The notes beneath the pieces are model-generated. The model saw only the letters and a program-made list of their open reading frames with translations. It ran no database searches and was not told the origin of the DNA. Positions 1 through 30,231 of a stretch of DNA of 64,000 nt are shown here, piece after piece; position 1 is the first letter of the stretch, and every line of letters starts with the position of its first letter. A program made the position numbers and the translations under genes. Source of the stretch: Hirundichthys speculiger (Eukaryota > Chordata > Actinopteri > Beloniformes > Exocoetidae); assembly GCA_018398805.1 (NCBI GenBank), contig JAGFBZ010000559.1, positions 124,001-188,000 on the forward strand. Direction: 5' to 3'.

Positions 1-1347
1 ACAGAATATACAGAGTAGACCTGCGCTATACTGAACTTCAGGTTCAGATCTGCTCTGGTCAGACTGGTTACATATTTACAGAGTAAATCTCCTCTGTCCT
101 ACAGGAGATCATGGATCTGTCCCGTCTGACCTGCAGTCACATTGGACAGAAAATAAAAATCCATGAAGACGTCTCCTCTTTTCAGCTTCTTTCAATCCAT
201 CATGTGGAAAGGATGGAGGGAGGTGGTTGACCGTGAGAGGAGAGGAAGAAGTGGATATGGAAGTCCTCAAGTTAGCCGCCTCGAACGCCTCCTGAAGTTA
301 AAATGATAAGAAGAACAGCTGGTTTAACAGCGTTAAATATTCTTTCATTGTGAAAGATGATCATGAAGGCATAAACTGAAGTGACGTAGAGGAGGAGGAA
401 GAGTACAAAACGACATGCTGTTAATCTGTCTGTCTGAGCTGAGTTATGTCACAGCCTCCACAGGAGGGCGCCAGAGTACTGCATGAAAAAATATAAAAAC
501 ACTTGGATTCTCTCCATAAATGTTTCAGTTGGTTTTTAACAAACAATCGGCCTCATGTCATTTTAAACATCAGATAGCAGAACTTTCCCTCTTGGCCTTG
601 TGCTAACACACATCTGAATGCTCCAGAACAGGAAACTGCTGATGATCAGTTCGTCAAGGATGGATGATTAGCAGAACCCGGCTGGAACCAAAGTCCCCCC
701 TTTACTGCTTCAACATGGAAACATTACGGGGCGACTCAGATTACCACCACGGGTTCTTCTTGGGTTCGTTTCAGATAAATAAATAATAGTTAATATGGAA
801 CCATGCCAGATGAATTAAAACCAAATAATGTTCTAACATTTTAAGAGCAAAATTGGGACTACAGACATACAGTCATGGAAAAAACGATTAGACCACCCTT
901 GTTTTCTTCAGTTTCTTGTTCATTTCAATGCCTGGTACAACTAAAGGTACATTTGTTTGGACAAACATAACGATAACCACAAAGATTGCTCATAAGAGTT
1001 TTATTTAAGAGCTGATATCTTACCATTTTCCATGGTTTTCTTGATTATAACCTAAATCACTAAGTAAGTTTTTACATCAATAGCTATGGCGTTGTACTGC
1101 CAAAAACACTGCTTTTATGCATTCAGTGTTTTCTTTTCTGTCTGTTTTAGTCACATGATGACGTTTAGTGGTACCAGGTATTAAAATGAACAAGAAACTG
1201 AAGAAAAAATGCTGGTCTAATAATTTTTTTCATGACTGTACACCTGCACCAACACAAACACAGCAGGTGAACAGAAGATCTGAGGACTGCTCGAAATGGC
1301 AAAAGAAGAGAAGAAGGTGAGTCACTGAGGGTTGAAACCTACCGGTG
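1..1347. other. 3' flank/UTR of scn1b
   Basis: This stretch lies downstream of the scn1b stop on the minus strand and should hold its 3' UTR. The only AATAAA seen on the minus strand (1005-1000) lies inside the MITE at 870-1238. No other gene was seen. Confidence 0.5.
870..1238. mobile_element. Tc1/mariner-type MITE, copy 1
   Basis: The 369-bp element starts CAGTCATGGAAAAAACGATT and ends with the inverse, so it has terminal inverted repeats of roughly 70 bp around a short unique core. It is flanked by TA on both sides (868-869 and 1239-1240), the target duplication expected for Tc1/mariner. It has no coding capacity. A second copy in opposite orientation is at 32644-33010. Confidence 0.85.
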
Positions 1348-19271
<17,924 letters not shown>

Positions 19272-20880
19272 CCTGACGGGGGACAGAGGAGCGGCGGTGT
19301 CGAAAACACACAAACACACACTTCAGAGAGGGACGCACACGTGCACAAACACAACACAGATCTGCAGCAGCTGCTCCGACTGGTGATGGTGGACCTCTGA
19401 GCACCAGCTCGTCCTGACTGGGATTAAAAGTCTGGGAGGGAGGAGGAGGAGGAGGAGGAGGAGGAGGAGGCTGTCACTGCTGGGACCCTGGGTGTGGTCT
19501 GCCCTCCTCTTCCAGCTCCTGGAGGAGCTCCTGGGTCTCCTGAAGCACCTGCAAGTCCCAGCAGCTGTGTTTCTTCACCTCTGTTCAGCCAGAGAGCCCG
19601 TCTGTCCAGTTACTCCACGGAGGGACGACTCCAGCTCTCAGGTTTCAAAAAAAGGCCCCTTTGTTCAACTATTTACTCTCCCATTGAGGCCGTGTGTGCC
19701 AAATACTACAAATAAAGCTTCTATCAGTGGAGAACAATTAAATCTGGAGGAAGACAGATGTCTGAGACAGCTGTTAAAGTGAATAAAGGTTGGCTGTCCT
19801 CACGCAGACGTGACCTGAAGAGAGTTAAAAAACAAAAAAACATCCAGGCGATCCAGTCAAAGCTCCTCCGCCTCACTTTGGCTTCGGAGGAAATCACAGT
19901 AGGTATGATTGTTGCTTCCTCTGCCTGAGCTGTGGAAACACAACTGGACGAAGCTGCGATCTGGAATCTGGGGCAAAGGCTGCTCTGGGCGCCATACGTG
20001 TCCGGACGGCAGCTGCACAGGTGGCTCCGCTGCTCAGGAGGGTCAGCAGCCTGACAGATGACGTCCGTGTCACAGTAATCATGCAGCCGCTCCGATGTCA
20101 CTAAACCTCCCAACGATAATGTCTAAAACTGCTGCCGCTCACCGCTCACCTCTTCGTCCGAATCCCCTCCGGAGAGATTGATCCTCTTCTCTTTCTCTCT
20201 GCCGACGGGTCAGAGGTGCTCGGCTCCCATCCTGCCGTTAGGGGCAGGAAAAAAACGACCAGGACAGTATTTCCCCTCTTATCGCCTTCAAGAAGAGACA
20301 TGCGGAGGGAAATGTGATTGAGAGACCGACGTACCCCCCCTCTGAGGCGCAGAGCGACGCATCGAGACCCAGTCACGCAGATCAGCTGCGTCCTGAAGCG
20401 CAGCGCGTCCGTGGAAGGATGCTGCGCTCATCGGTCTCTGGGATGGGTGAAGGCTGGGGGAGGGAGGTGCGTGAGAGGGCAGCAGGAGGAGGAGGGGAGG
20501 GGAGGGAGGGGGAGGGAGGGTGATGCATTGCAGCAGAGGGAGGGAGAGTGAAGAGGAGGGGAGTTAGGTTGTTGTCATGGCAACTGTGATTCCACACACA
20601 CACACCTACGTGTTGGCACAGAGATGCTCCGGGTTCAGAAGTCACGCACAAACAATCCATAAAGACAAACAGAAAGCCTGCAGAGAAATGTTGCAACATT
20701 CAAACAGACGGACACGTTAAAGCACAAACCAGATCCCAGAGGAGTCGGGATGCTTGAACGGAGCGTGAGAAAGTCTTCTAAAGCCACGTTTTATTCACAA
20801 CAGAACAAAGAAAACACAGCAAATGTTTAAACAGAGGACGTGTACCACATGGAGAAGTAAAGATTCAAAGTGTTTATTGT
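19272..20880. promoter_or_regulatory. scn1b: 5' flank of scn1b: likely 5' UTR and promoter
   Basis: Just upstream of the scn1b start (rising coordinates) is a GGA-rich run at 19438-19470 and a relatively CpG-containing stretch to about 20560, with a purine-rich block at 20455-20560. A TTTTAAT element on the minus strand near 19423-19429 could serve as a weak TATA box. The transcription start is not determined. Confidence 0.4.
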
Positions 20881-21170
20881 CATACGTACACAACGAAATT
20901 CTTGCATTGCTGCCCGCGTGGAATGCCAAAACAGACATTTAAAACTAGTATAACAAAAATAAAATAAAATAAAATATAATAGTATAACTAGTGCAAAGAA
21001 AAAGTATATTACAAAGTAGTACAGAAGTACTTGTTTATAAAAGAGAAGAGTTAGTATATACATATGTACAAGTGATAGTATTGTGCAAAAGTAGAGCGGA
21101 TATGTGCAAATATGCAATCTGTTGTCTGAGGTATTCCAAATCCAAATGTGCAACAGAGGAATGTGTGCAG
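20862..21170. repeat. Dispersed fish repeat (TTTATTGTCATACG... family)
   Basis: The sequence AAAGTGTTTATTGTCATACG, followed by CACAACGAAATTCTTGCATT, is a motif I know from repeated fish DNA; it continues into an A/T-rich tail with AATAA repeats. Its class is unclear. Confidence 0.45.
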
Positions 21171-21283
21171 ATAAGGAAGCAGCGTGGGACGGAGTGTGTC
21201 AGCTGCTCCCCTCTTCCTCTAACGGTCCAACCACCTCCTGGAGCTGAGGGAGGGTTCTAGCAGCTCCACAGGCCTGGTTCTGG

Positions 21284-21623
21284 GGGGCAGCATGTTGGCT
21301 TAGTGGTCAGCCCTGTAGCTTCTCAGCATGAGGTTCCTGATTCGAACCTTAGCAGGGGCCTTTCTGTCTGGAGTTTGCATGTTCTCCTCATGCTTGCGGG
21401 GTTTTCCTCCAGCTTCCCAAAGACATGCATGTTAGGTTAATTAATGGTTCTAAATTGCCCGTAGGAGTGATTGTGAGTGTGCAAGGTTGTTTGTCTACAT
21501 GTGGCCCTCCGATGGACTGGAGACCTGTCCAGGTGGACCCCTGCCTTTTACCTGAAGACAGCTGGGAAAGACTCCAGCAGATTCCTGTATAGGATTAAAT
21601 ACATATGATGGATGGATGGATGA
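21284..21623 (+). mobile_element. tRNA-headed SINE-like repeat
   Basis: The head has an A-box-like TTGGCTTAGTGG and a B-box-like GGTTCCTGATTCGAACC, the two internal Pol III promoter parts of a tRNA-derived SINE. It is followed by the common fish body (GGAGTTTGCATGTTCTCCTC, CAAAGACATGCATGTTAGGT, GATGGACTGG) and ends in a GATG repeat at 21609-21622. A diverged copy of the body is at 48880-49234. Confidence 0.75.
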
Positions 21624-21776
21624 TCTACATGTTTCCAGTTGGTGAAACTTCTGGACTGTCAGACCAGTTAAGCACCTGGACTCTTCTCCTGTAAAGTCAT
21701 GCTGCTGTGATGGATGCAGGATGTGGTTTAGACTTGTCTTGCTGAGAGATGCAAGGTCTTCCCTGAAACTGCCTTT

Positions 21777-23230
21777 TTTCATCTCCGAAATATCTCCAAG
21801 ATTAGGAGCATCCTCTCCCAGGGTGATGCTGAAAAATTAATCCACACGTTTGTCAGTTCTAGACTGGATTACTGTAATGCGTTGTTAGCAGGATGATAGA
21901 AAAACTCGCTGAATAGCCTCCAACTGATCCAGAATGCAGCAGCGAGGGTGCTGACAGGAATCTGTTAGCGAGATCTCATCTCTCCCGTGTTAGCCTCCCT
22001 CCAATGGCTCCCCGTGAAATTTAGAATTGAGTTTAAAATTCTGCTTCTGCTTCTCGCCCATAATGACCTAGCTCCTCGTTATTTATAAGACCTTGATAGC
22101 ACGTCATGCTCCTAATAGAGCTCTCTGCTCTCAGAGTGCAGGATTACTCGTCGTTCCTAGAATATCCAAAAGTAGGTTTGGAGGACGGGCCTTCTGCTAC
22201 CAGGCACCTTTTTTATGGAACCAGCTACCAGTTTGGGTTCAGGAGGCTGACACCATCTCCATTTTTAAAACTAAATTGAAAACATTTCTGTTCAGTAAAG
22301 CCTACAGTTAGTCTAAACTACAGGGTGTAGGGGATGATAGTTATAGTCATAGTTGTAGTAGTAAGACTAGAGTAGCTCGTTTTAATCACAGCTTCGTCAT
22401 AGTTATGCTGCTATAGGCCTACGCTACAGGGGGACACCAACATGATCTGCTCTTCTCCCCTTCCTTCCCTTTCCTCCTCCCTTCCTCCTTCTCCGGTTCA
22501 TTCATAATTAATTAGGAGCACCTTGTTACCGAAACTGTGCTCCATTTTATTTTCTTTCCTGTAGTTTGTTGTGCTGTTTTGCCCCCCTTTTTTTCTCTTT
22601 TCTTTCTGTGTGTTTGCAGGCCAGAGTTTCCTGAGTTTCATGCTGACTTGCAGTTCCCTCCTCTGTCCATCCCAGCGTTTACCTCCACCTGTGTGTGCAG
22701 GTGTGTTCAGGGTGCCGGTTGGTGTGGTGACTGGTGATCTAGTCCTCTGACCATCTCATCTCAGTGCTGCTACCTGCATCTGTTTATGTTTATGTGGTCA
22801 TTATATTTAGTCATTTGTGTCTCTCCTCTCTCTGTCCTACATCCTCTCTCTTTCCTGTCTCCCCATTTTCTTTCTTTACCCAGCTGGTCTTCATCAGGAA
22901 GGTCCCCCCATATGATCCAGGTCCTGCTCAAGGTTTCTACCCTCTTAAAGTAGAGTTTTTACTTGCCACTGTTTGTCTTAAAGGTTTCTTTTTTCTCCCA
23001 CTGTGGGAGTTTTTACCTGCCATTGTCCTTGTTAGGATTCAATATTATAACCTTAATTAATGATATTTGCTCGGGGGTCATGATCTGGGTCTCTGTAAAG
23101 CGCCTAGAGACAATTGACATTGTAACAGACGCTATACAAATAAAATTGAATTGAACTGAATTGAATTGAATTGAATTGAATTGAATTGAATTGAATTGAA
23201 TTGAATTTAATTTAATTTAATTTAATTGGA
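21777..23230 (+). mobile_element. L2-type LINE, 3' half with tail
   Basis: The plus strand carries broken reverse-transcriptase C-terminal sequence (SSRLDYCNAL near 21855, LQLIQNAAARVLTG near 21920, SPVLASLQWLPVKFRIEFKI near 21985) with in-frame stops, then a 3' UTR with CTGGGTCTCTGTAAAGCGCC (about 23080-23100) and a TTGAA-repeat tail (23150-23225). It is a 5'-truncated dead copy. Tails of the same family recur at 39368-39455, 40480-40610 and 47255-47650. Confidence 0.85.
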
Positions 23231-23344
23231 TAGGAGCAGATGTTGCTCTTACACTTTTCAGCATTGATGTTTCCTTTCCAGATGTGGAAGCTGCCTGTTC
23301 CAGAGGCACCGATGCAGGGCTCTGGACCAGTGAGATGGTTTCTC

Positions 23345-23775
23345 TCTGTTATGTCCTGGGTCGGCCATAGCAGCCCTGTGTGTGTCTGTCAAGTTGGCAT
23401 CTCTCCCTGTCTTTAGTGGTTCCTGTTTTACTTTGAAGGTCTGTCTTGTCTCTATTGTGTTTTGCTTTGCTTCCTTCCCCTCGTTACCACTGATTCCCTG
23501 CACCTGCCTCTCGTTTGTTCCTCTGTGTATTTAAGTCCTGTCATTTCCCCTGTTCTCTGTGGGTCCATTGTCGTGAGTTATGTGTTTGCAGTCCTGTATG
23601 TTTCCCTCTTGTCCCCTGGGTTTTCTTTAGCATGTTTTTGCATTTTGACTTTTTGTGTTTTTTGATCAGTTTGAACTCTTTGTGTTTTGTTAATAAACCT
23701 ATGCTCTTTTTGAGATCTCCTGCGCCTTGGTCCTCTTTTTGTAGACTGCAGACATGAAACTCTCCTCTTTAGGCT
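23345..23775 (+). mobile_element. LTR-like segment
   Basis: The segment starts TGTTATGTCCTGGGTC, has a TATA-like GTATTTAAG near 23527, a run of pyrimidines, and AATAAACCTATGC near 23692. It closes near ACATGAAA. This is the layout of a gypsy-type fish LTR, but I could not find a clean target duplication. Confidence 0.45.
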
Positions 23776-24693
23776 AGAAGATGTGCTATCTATGATTTAC
23801 AAAACAAACGTAGAACTTCAGTTCCCGTGGCCAGAGGACAGTCTTCTGTTTTTCCTCAGTCCATCTTCAGGGAGCTTTGGTCCAGAGAGGACGGCGGTGT
23901 TTCTGAATCACCACATATGTTTTCTTCTCTGGACGGTCCAGCTGTATCCTGCAGCTGTGGACGTCCAGCTGAGTCCTCAGATTTCTGGATGGTTTCTGAC
24001 TCCACGCAGTTTATTTTCCATTGCAGAATCCTCTGAGGAACATTAGGGGCTCTGCCTCTCTAAAATCCTCTTTCTAACCCCAGTCATGTGACCTGTTAAT
24101 AATTAACTACTGAGAGACGATTAGATACAGATGTTCCTCCAGGGGTTTATTTTTAGCACCACTTACTTTTCCAGCCTTTTGTGCCCCCTGTCTTATTTTG
24201 TTTCAGACAAAAGAATCATTTTTACAAAATAGAAAAATGTCTCACTTTCAAAACTTGATGTGTTTTCTGTTTTCACGAATGATGTTTGGAATATATTTTA
24301 ATATTCCTGGGACTGGGTGGTAAAAAAAAAAGGTTTCAGAGTTGCATATTGTTGTAACGTAACTCTGGAAATAACCAGAATGTTTGAGTATTAACACTTG
24401 AAAAGACCAAAGGAGGAAAGAAACACTCTGAACTGAAGCTGGTCAGGGACGTCGGTCATGTTGGGGTCATTTCTGTGAGACCAGTAAAATAACAAACACT
24501 AAATAAATCAAAAAGAAGTCTTTAATAAGTTGAACTTTGACAGAAATCAGTTGTCATCTTCATTTTCATGAGTAAAATCAAATACATAGTCATTTAAAGT
24601 GAAGTAGTGACACGACACTGCCACCATGAGATCAAAGCAGGAAACACAAGTTGGTGATGGTTCTGGAGTTACAGCAGCTCCAGCTCTGTGAAT

Positions 24694-24820
24694 AGAGGGT
24701 TAGCCTAACCCTCTAATTTACTAACCCCTAATCCTAACCGGGTTAGGATTAGGGGTTAGTAAGTTAGAGGGTTAGTCTAACCCTCTAACTTACTAACCCC
24801 TAATCCTAACCCGGTTAGGA
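24694..24820. repeat. Telomere-like alternating palindrome arms
   Basis: Arm 24706-24739 (TAACCCTCTAATTTACTAAC then CCCTAATCCTAACC) is followed by its inverse at 24741-24774 and then by a direct copy at 24778-24811, with partial arms at both edges. The 34-bp arms differ by one or two bases and are built from CCCTAA/TTAGGG-like words. Confidence 0.9.
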
Positions 24821-24957
24821 TCAATGTCCTTCTCTGACGAGACTCAAACACATCGTTCCACTAGATGGAGAAAGGACTGAAGGGTCTGGAGCAGAGTACC
24901 CAGTATATTTAGTTATATTTGTCATATTCATGAGCTCCTGCCCTGGTGCTGCTCCAC

Positions 24958-25180
24958 TGGCTGAAGACTGGTTTAACAAAGACTGAAGACTGGTTTAACA
25001 CTGGCTGAAGACTGGCTGAACACTGGCTGAAAACTGGTTTTACACTGGCTGAACACTGGTTTAACTCTGGCTGAACACTGGCTGAACACTGGTTTAACTC
25101 TGGCTGAACACTGGTTTAACTCTGGCTGAACACTGGTTTAAACTGGTTTAACACTGGTTTAAAACTGGCTGAACACTCGT
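24958..25180. repeat. Tandem repeat, CTGGCTGAACACTGGTTTAA type
   Basis: A degenerate array alternates CTGGCTGAACA and CTGGTTTAACT units of about 11 bp, often paired as a 22-bp unit. It has no coding frame. Confidence 0.88.
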
Positions 25181-25932
25181 TGACTAACTCAGGCCGTGGT
25201 GGTTGCACTTTGGCGCTCTGTAAACCTCAGTAGGTGCTCAAAATACCACTGGCTTGCTGTGTCCATAACGTCCAGGGTCAGAGGTCCCTGATGCACCTGG
25301 GCACCTGTCTGCAGAACCGCTTCACTGATGGAGCTTCCTGGACCTTCATGGGACGATTCTGGAGGCCTCACGCAGCCGGCACTGGCTGATCACAGTGGAG
25401 TAATTTGGTAAAACATGTTTAAAAGGTACCTTTTATCTGCAGATTAATTTAATAAAGCTCAAAAAGAATACAATGCTTGTTTGCAAAACTTTTAATTAAA
25501 GGAAAAGAGTGTGGTGGAAGTTTCCAACCCATCCAACACCTCCCTACCAGCCACAACACAAAACACAGATAAACATAATATTATAACCTGAATAGGCTGC
25601 TGTCGGACCACTAACTTCTCTATCAGGATGAGACCTGCTCTCGTAGACGTTTCCAAGACAACAGCATGATGCTTTTATTTGTTCACTGGTCTGGTTTTGC
25701 AGCTAAAGTCTCACCAGGGGCGTTTAAAAGACGGAGCCTCCTAAAGGAAAAAACTGAGATTATGAGTTTACCCGTTTCAGGATCAAGCGACAATCTCGCA
25801 GCAGTGGTGGTCCCTTCGTGGGTTAATGCTGATTAATGAGCACAAGCTGATGGGCAACTGGAATTAATTATCCTACACTTTAAAAAAAAACTGTTTCATG
25901 TGTCACTCCTGAATCTGTCGTAGGTTTTCTTT

Positions 25933-25938
25933 TTTATT
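25933..25938 (-). terminator. Candidate poly(A) signal of the Ig gene
   Basis: AATAAA on the minus strand, 355 nt past the stop codon at 26295-26293. It is the first canonical signal downstream. Confidence 0.5.
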
Positions 25939-26292
25939 AAAGAAGTTACCGATGTGCAAATCTACTCACAGATTTATGATTTCCTGAATGAGGCCCTGAG
26001 GGCAGGTGCACTTATTCACCACTAGAGGGAGACAAAGTGACATAGCAGAAGTGCTGACACTCAGAAGTGCCAAACAGAGGTAGTGAATACATTTCTGACG
26101 AAAGAGGAAACTGCTGAAGGGTTTTTTTGTGTATTTTTTTTCCCATCTGTCCTTTAAAAGAAAAAGACAGAACAATTGACGAACTGCATCAGTTTTTGAG
26201 CACCGCTGGGCTGGTTGTCTGAGCAGAGACACAGCTCTGGCTTCCACCTCTGTCCGGCCTCCACCTCTGTCCGGCCTCCACATCTGTCCGGC

Positions 26293-26399
26293 TCATCGGC
26301 GCTTCAGCGTCACCGTCACCACGCTCAGCAGGGCGATGGCAGACACCAGCAGGAGGGCTACGTACAGGGGCCACGGCTCCGGGTACACCGTCCCCGACT
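26293..26399 (-). CDS. Ig gene exon 5 (membrane segment, stop)
   Basis: The exon follows acceptor TTTTTCAG and encodes a short extracellular linker (YPEPWP), then LYVALLLVSAIALLSVVTV, then TLKRR and TGA at 26295-26293. Positive residues at the end obey the positive-inside rule. Confidence 0.85.
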
Positions 26400-29300
26400 C
26401 TGAAAAACAGGTACAAAAACACAGCGTTAAATTAAACCTGTGGCATCGTTCATCCTGGAACTGAAACTGAAACGAAAGGAAAATTCCAGCCAAACCACGT
26501 GGAATGGAAGCGTGAGCTTGTTTGTCTCACACATGCCTCTCTAACGGGTCTAAACTGATGCTTTAAGAAGAAAAAAAGAGACAATACTTCCTATCAGTGG
26601 CCGACATTTGGACAAACTTACCAGAAACATTTCGTGAACACATGTTTGGACTTTTTTCTGTATTTACAGCTTCTTCCGCATCTAACAAGAGAAAAAAAAA
26701 AACCCAAAAGATGAAATCACCGAAATCTTAAAATTGTCCGCTTTAGTGGGAAATGTTATTTTAGTGGGGTTTTTTTTGACAATGTTTTGTTTTTAACCCA
26801 CTTCAGTAGTTTCTTTCTGTTGTAAAAAAAAAAGTCTTCCGCCAAACCTCCTAAAGCCGCTATTAAGGGATAGCAGGTAGCAGAAGCAGAACGCAATCTT
26901 CCACCTCCCGAAACCTGTGATATTACCTGCGCCAACCGCTATATTATGCACACATTATGCATAGGAGTGTTTAGGGCGTTCCACCTGTTTAACCAATCAG
27001 TGTGTCAGTAGCCATTGCCTTTAAGAGCAGGTTGCGCTACCTGCTAACTGCTATGTAGCGTCTTTTCATCCGGATCAGAGCAGCTCTCATGGGCAGCTCG
27101 TCTGGGACTCTGCTGTAGAGCTTCCTCCTCTTCTTTCCTCCTCCTCCTCTGCACTGATATATACATAACTAGCTCTAACTAATGTGGAGCAAATGATTTA
27201 ATCATTTCTTTTGTACTCCAAGAAGTTTCAACAAACTGCTCAGAAAAAAATAGAACCAGTGAGCTTCCAGGAAAGCGATTCTTAACTCCTTTTTTACTTC
27301 TGAGAGAATTAAACTCTTAAAATTCCAGAACTCCCTTCCTGTCTCCATTGTGGTTGCTTTAGGGTTCAAGAAACAACTAAACTGGGATTCTTTTTCCGTC
27401 ACAGATCTTGTTTTTCTTTTTCTACCAGGAAAAAGTTGGTTGCTGCCACTTTCCTCCCTGTACTTGATTATGGCGACCTCTTGTACATGTATGCCCCTGC
27501 AAATTGTCTGCGCTCTCTGGACACCGTGTATCATGGTGCCTTAAGGTTTGTCACTGGATGTAAAGCCCTCACTCACCACTGCACTTTATATGCCCGAGTT
27601 GAGTGGCCATCTCTGGCAGCACGCCGCCTTATACATTGGCATATTTTTATTTATAAAGTCATTTTGGGTCTGCTCCCGCTCTATTTATGTAACTATCTCT
27701 GCAAATCTCAAACTCTCTACGTTCCAATGAGTTTTATTTATTAAATGTGCCCAAAGTTAATACTGAACTTGGTAAGCACTGCTTTAAGTATGCTGCACCT
27801 GCTGCTTGGAACACACTGCAGAAAACTCTGAGGTTAAAGGAGCTAATCAACCTAGGATCTTTGAAAACTCGTGTGAGAGAAATTGGAGCAGCTTCATATC
27901 GGACTTGTTCTTGTTTTAATGTGAATCCGAACTTTTAGTCCTGTTGCTTTTATCTTGTATTGTATTTTATCTGAATGTTGTGTAATTTCTGTGTCATGTA
28001 TGTAACTTTTCTGCTGCTGTCTTGGCCAGGCTTCCCTTGAAAAAGAGGCCATTGTGTCTCAATGGGACCGACCTGGTTAAATAAAGGCAAATAAATAAAA
28101 AAATTAATAAACAGTGCAATGTTATCGAAAATTTGAAAGTGATCCAGAATCCAGGATTTCTTCCAGATCACACCCAAAATAAAATCAGTTCTCCCTTTTC
28201 ACATTTCAGACAACTCCTGAAAATGTCATCAAAATCCATTCATAACTTTTTGAGTTATCTTGAACATATCCCCTGCACCATGACGGACCAAGACGCACAG
28301 CTGCACCAAGACGCATAGCCGCTGGAAGCGGTGCTTTTTAAAATACTGCAGAATGGATCATTGGATGAGCATTGAGCCAGAGGAACACGTATGATGACAT
28401 CTACCTTCTACCAGTGAGCGCATTTCGGGTGCTCCAGTGCACAAGGAGGGGGTCAGAGGGATACGAGCACAGTACAAGAAACTCCACAACAGAGTTCTGT
28501 GATCTCTTCGTTTCCTCCACAGCAAACATCTGGATGAGATCATGTCACAGCTGTACAGACATCCTCTGCCCTTAAGAGAATAATAACGTATGACAGTAAT
28601 ACAGTGATGCATAATCGAGAGGTAGAGCCGGTTGTACAGTCCACATGTGACTGGGTGGATGCGCAATGACAGGATTCGGACACGCTCTTTTACACGCCGA
28701 CATGCCAGTTGCGCTTTCCACAAACTCGGTATCTTGCGGGAACAGTATCTCACGGGTTTAGGATAGAGGGTAGCGGATGGTCAGACCACCTGCTACCTTC
28801 TATCCTGACCCAGCGATCGCAAGATACAGAGTTTGTGGAAAGCGCAAGAGACACGCCCATTGTCGCGCCTACAATGTGAGTAAGGGAGTTGGCATAATGG
28901 GTGGCAGCTTTAGGGAGCGGAAGATTGCATTAGCGGTTGGCGGAGGTTCCTAAATGCACAATTTGAGCGTAGCGGGTAGCGGCTAGCAGCTAGCGGGAGG
29001 TGTACGATCGGGCCCTTAGTCTCATTGTACCTATGTTTAGTGCCAATAAAAGGATTCTATTCTGTTCTAAAACAGCTGGAGGAGCAGTGAGCAGCAGCTG
29101 TGTGGTGAGCATCCATCAGTGGAGGGAGATCTTTACCGGTCAGGCTGAAGTTGAAGACGCTCTTCGTGATCACGTGTCCTCCCAGCTGCAGCTGACACTC
29201 GTATTTCCCGGCGTCCCGCGGAGACACGCTCAAGGAGAGCGTGGCGTACGGCAGACCGGTGACGTAGGGCGGACCGGTGGCGCCGTCCGCTGCGGCAGAG

Positions 29301-30148
29301 GCGGCAGTCTGGAGCGTGCGTCCGTTGTGAAGGGCGGACAGAGTAAAGTCGGACTTCTGAGACACGTTCACCTCGCAGCGGAGCAGACAGTCCCCGTGAC
29401 TGCTGAGACCAAAGACCATGGAGTCTGAAAGGAGACGCAGACGTCCGTGAGCTTTTGTTTTCAGGCACTGATGAAAGTCTTCCTGCACAAGTTTACAAGA
29501 GAACATAATCAACATGCCGACTGTCACCAGCCAGGTTTACTCTTGTCCCCTCATCACTCCAGGACACCGTTATTTATCCAACAGAAATTAGGAAGAAAAG
29601 AAAAGCCCGCAGGCCAGATGAAGTACCACCTCAGCATTTCCAAAGCATTTTGCTTTCCAATCCTCAGTGAACTCATCCTCTGCAGATGTCTTTAAAAGCA
29701 GATGTTTTAGCAGTCTGCTGTATAAGAGTTTAGGGAGTCTTAGGAGTAACGAGTCTGTTCGCTGTCACAACACAATCCACTACACAACACCCCTCACACT
29801 TCACAACCCAGCACACACCACACCCTCACTGTCGTGTCTCTTTAACTGACTTGTCTTTAAATGTTTCACTGCTGGTGTTTTTTAGTCCTCTCTGACGAAA
29901 TCAGGATTTAAGATCTTAATAAAGACGTTAGAATTTACTGCCAGAGAGGACTGGTGAAGGACACATTCACCCTTCACATTCCCACACACACACACACACA
30001 CAAAAAGTCTGCTATAAGATTAAATTGCATATACATACTAGATGGTTTTGCTAGATAATGGCTCTAACCATGAATGTAAATGCAGACAAAAAAAAGAAAA
30101 GTCAAGGCCTTGTCCACTGTTTTTCTGTGTGAGCTCCCCAGGCCTGTT

Positions 30149-30231
<83 letters not shown>

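Larger units (their letters stand above)
21625..24010 (+). mobile_element. Palindromic-end MITE relic split by a LINE and an LTR-like insert
   Basis: Pieces at 21625-21776, 23231-23340 and about 23776-24010 align in order with the continuous element at 47850-48298 (shared CTGCTGTGATGGATGCAG, TTTCCAGATGTGG, GGTCCAGAGAGGAC). They look like one old element interrupted twice, by the L2 LINE at 21777-23230 and the LTR-like segment at 23345-23775. The outer ends are eroded. Confidence 0.5.
24020..26292. other. Intergenic and 3' UTR region of the Ig gene
   Basis: Apart from the two repeats listed (24694-24820 and 24958-25180) no gene is seen. The part from 26292 down to about 25915 should be the 3' UTR of the Ig-domain gene. 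Confidence 0.5.

Noticed and set aside
21284..21350. tRNA gene
   Set aside because: Only the A and B boxes of a degenerate tRNA-like head are present and the body continues as a known repeat; it is a SINE-type head.
28358..28753. 131-codon minus-strand frame
   Set aside because: It runs into the fold-back sequence and has no domain; likely repeat DNA.
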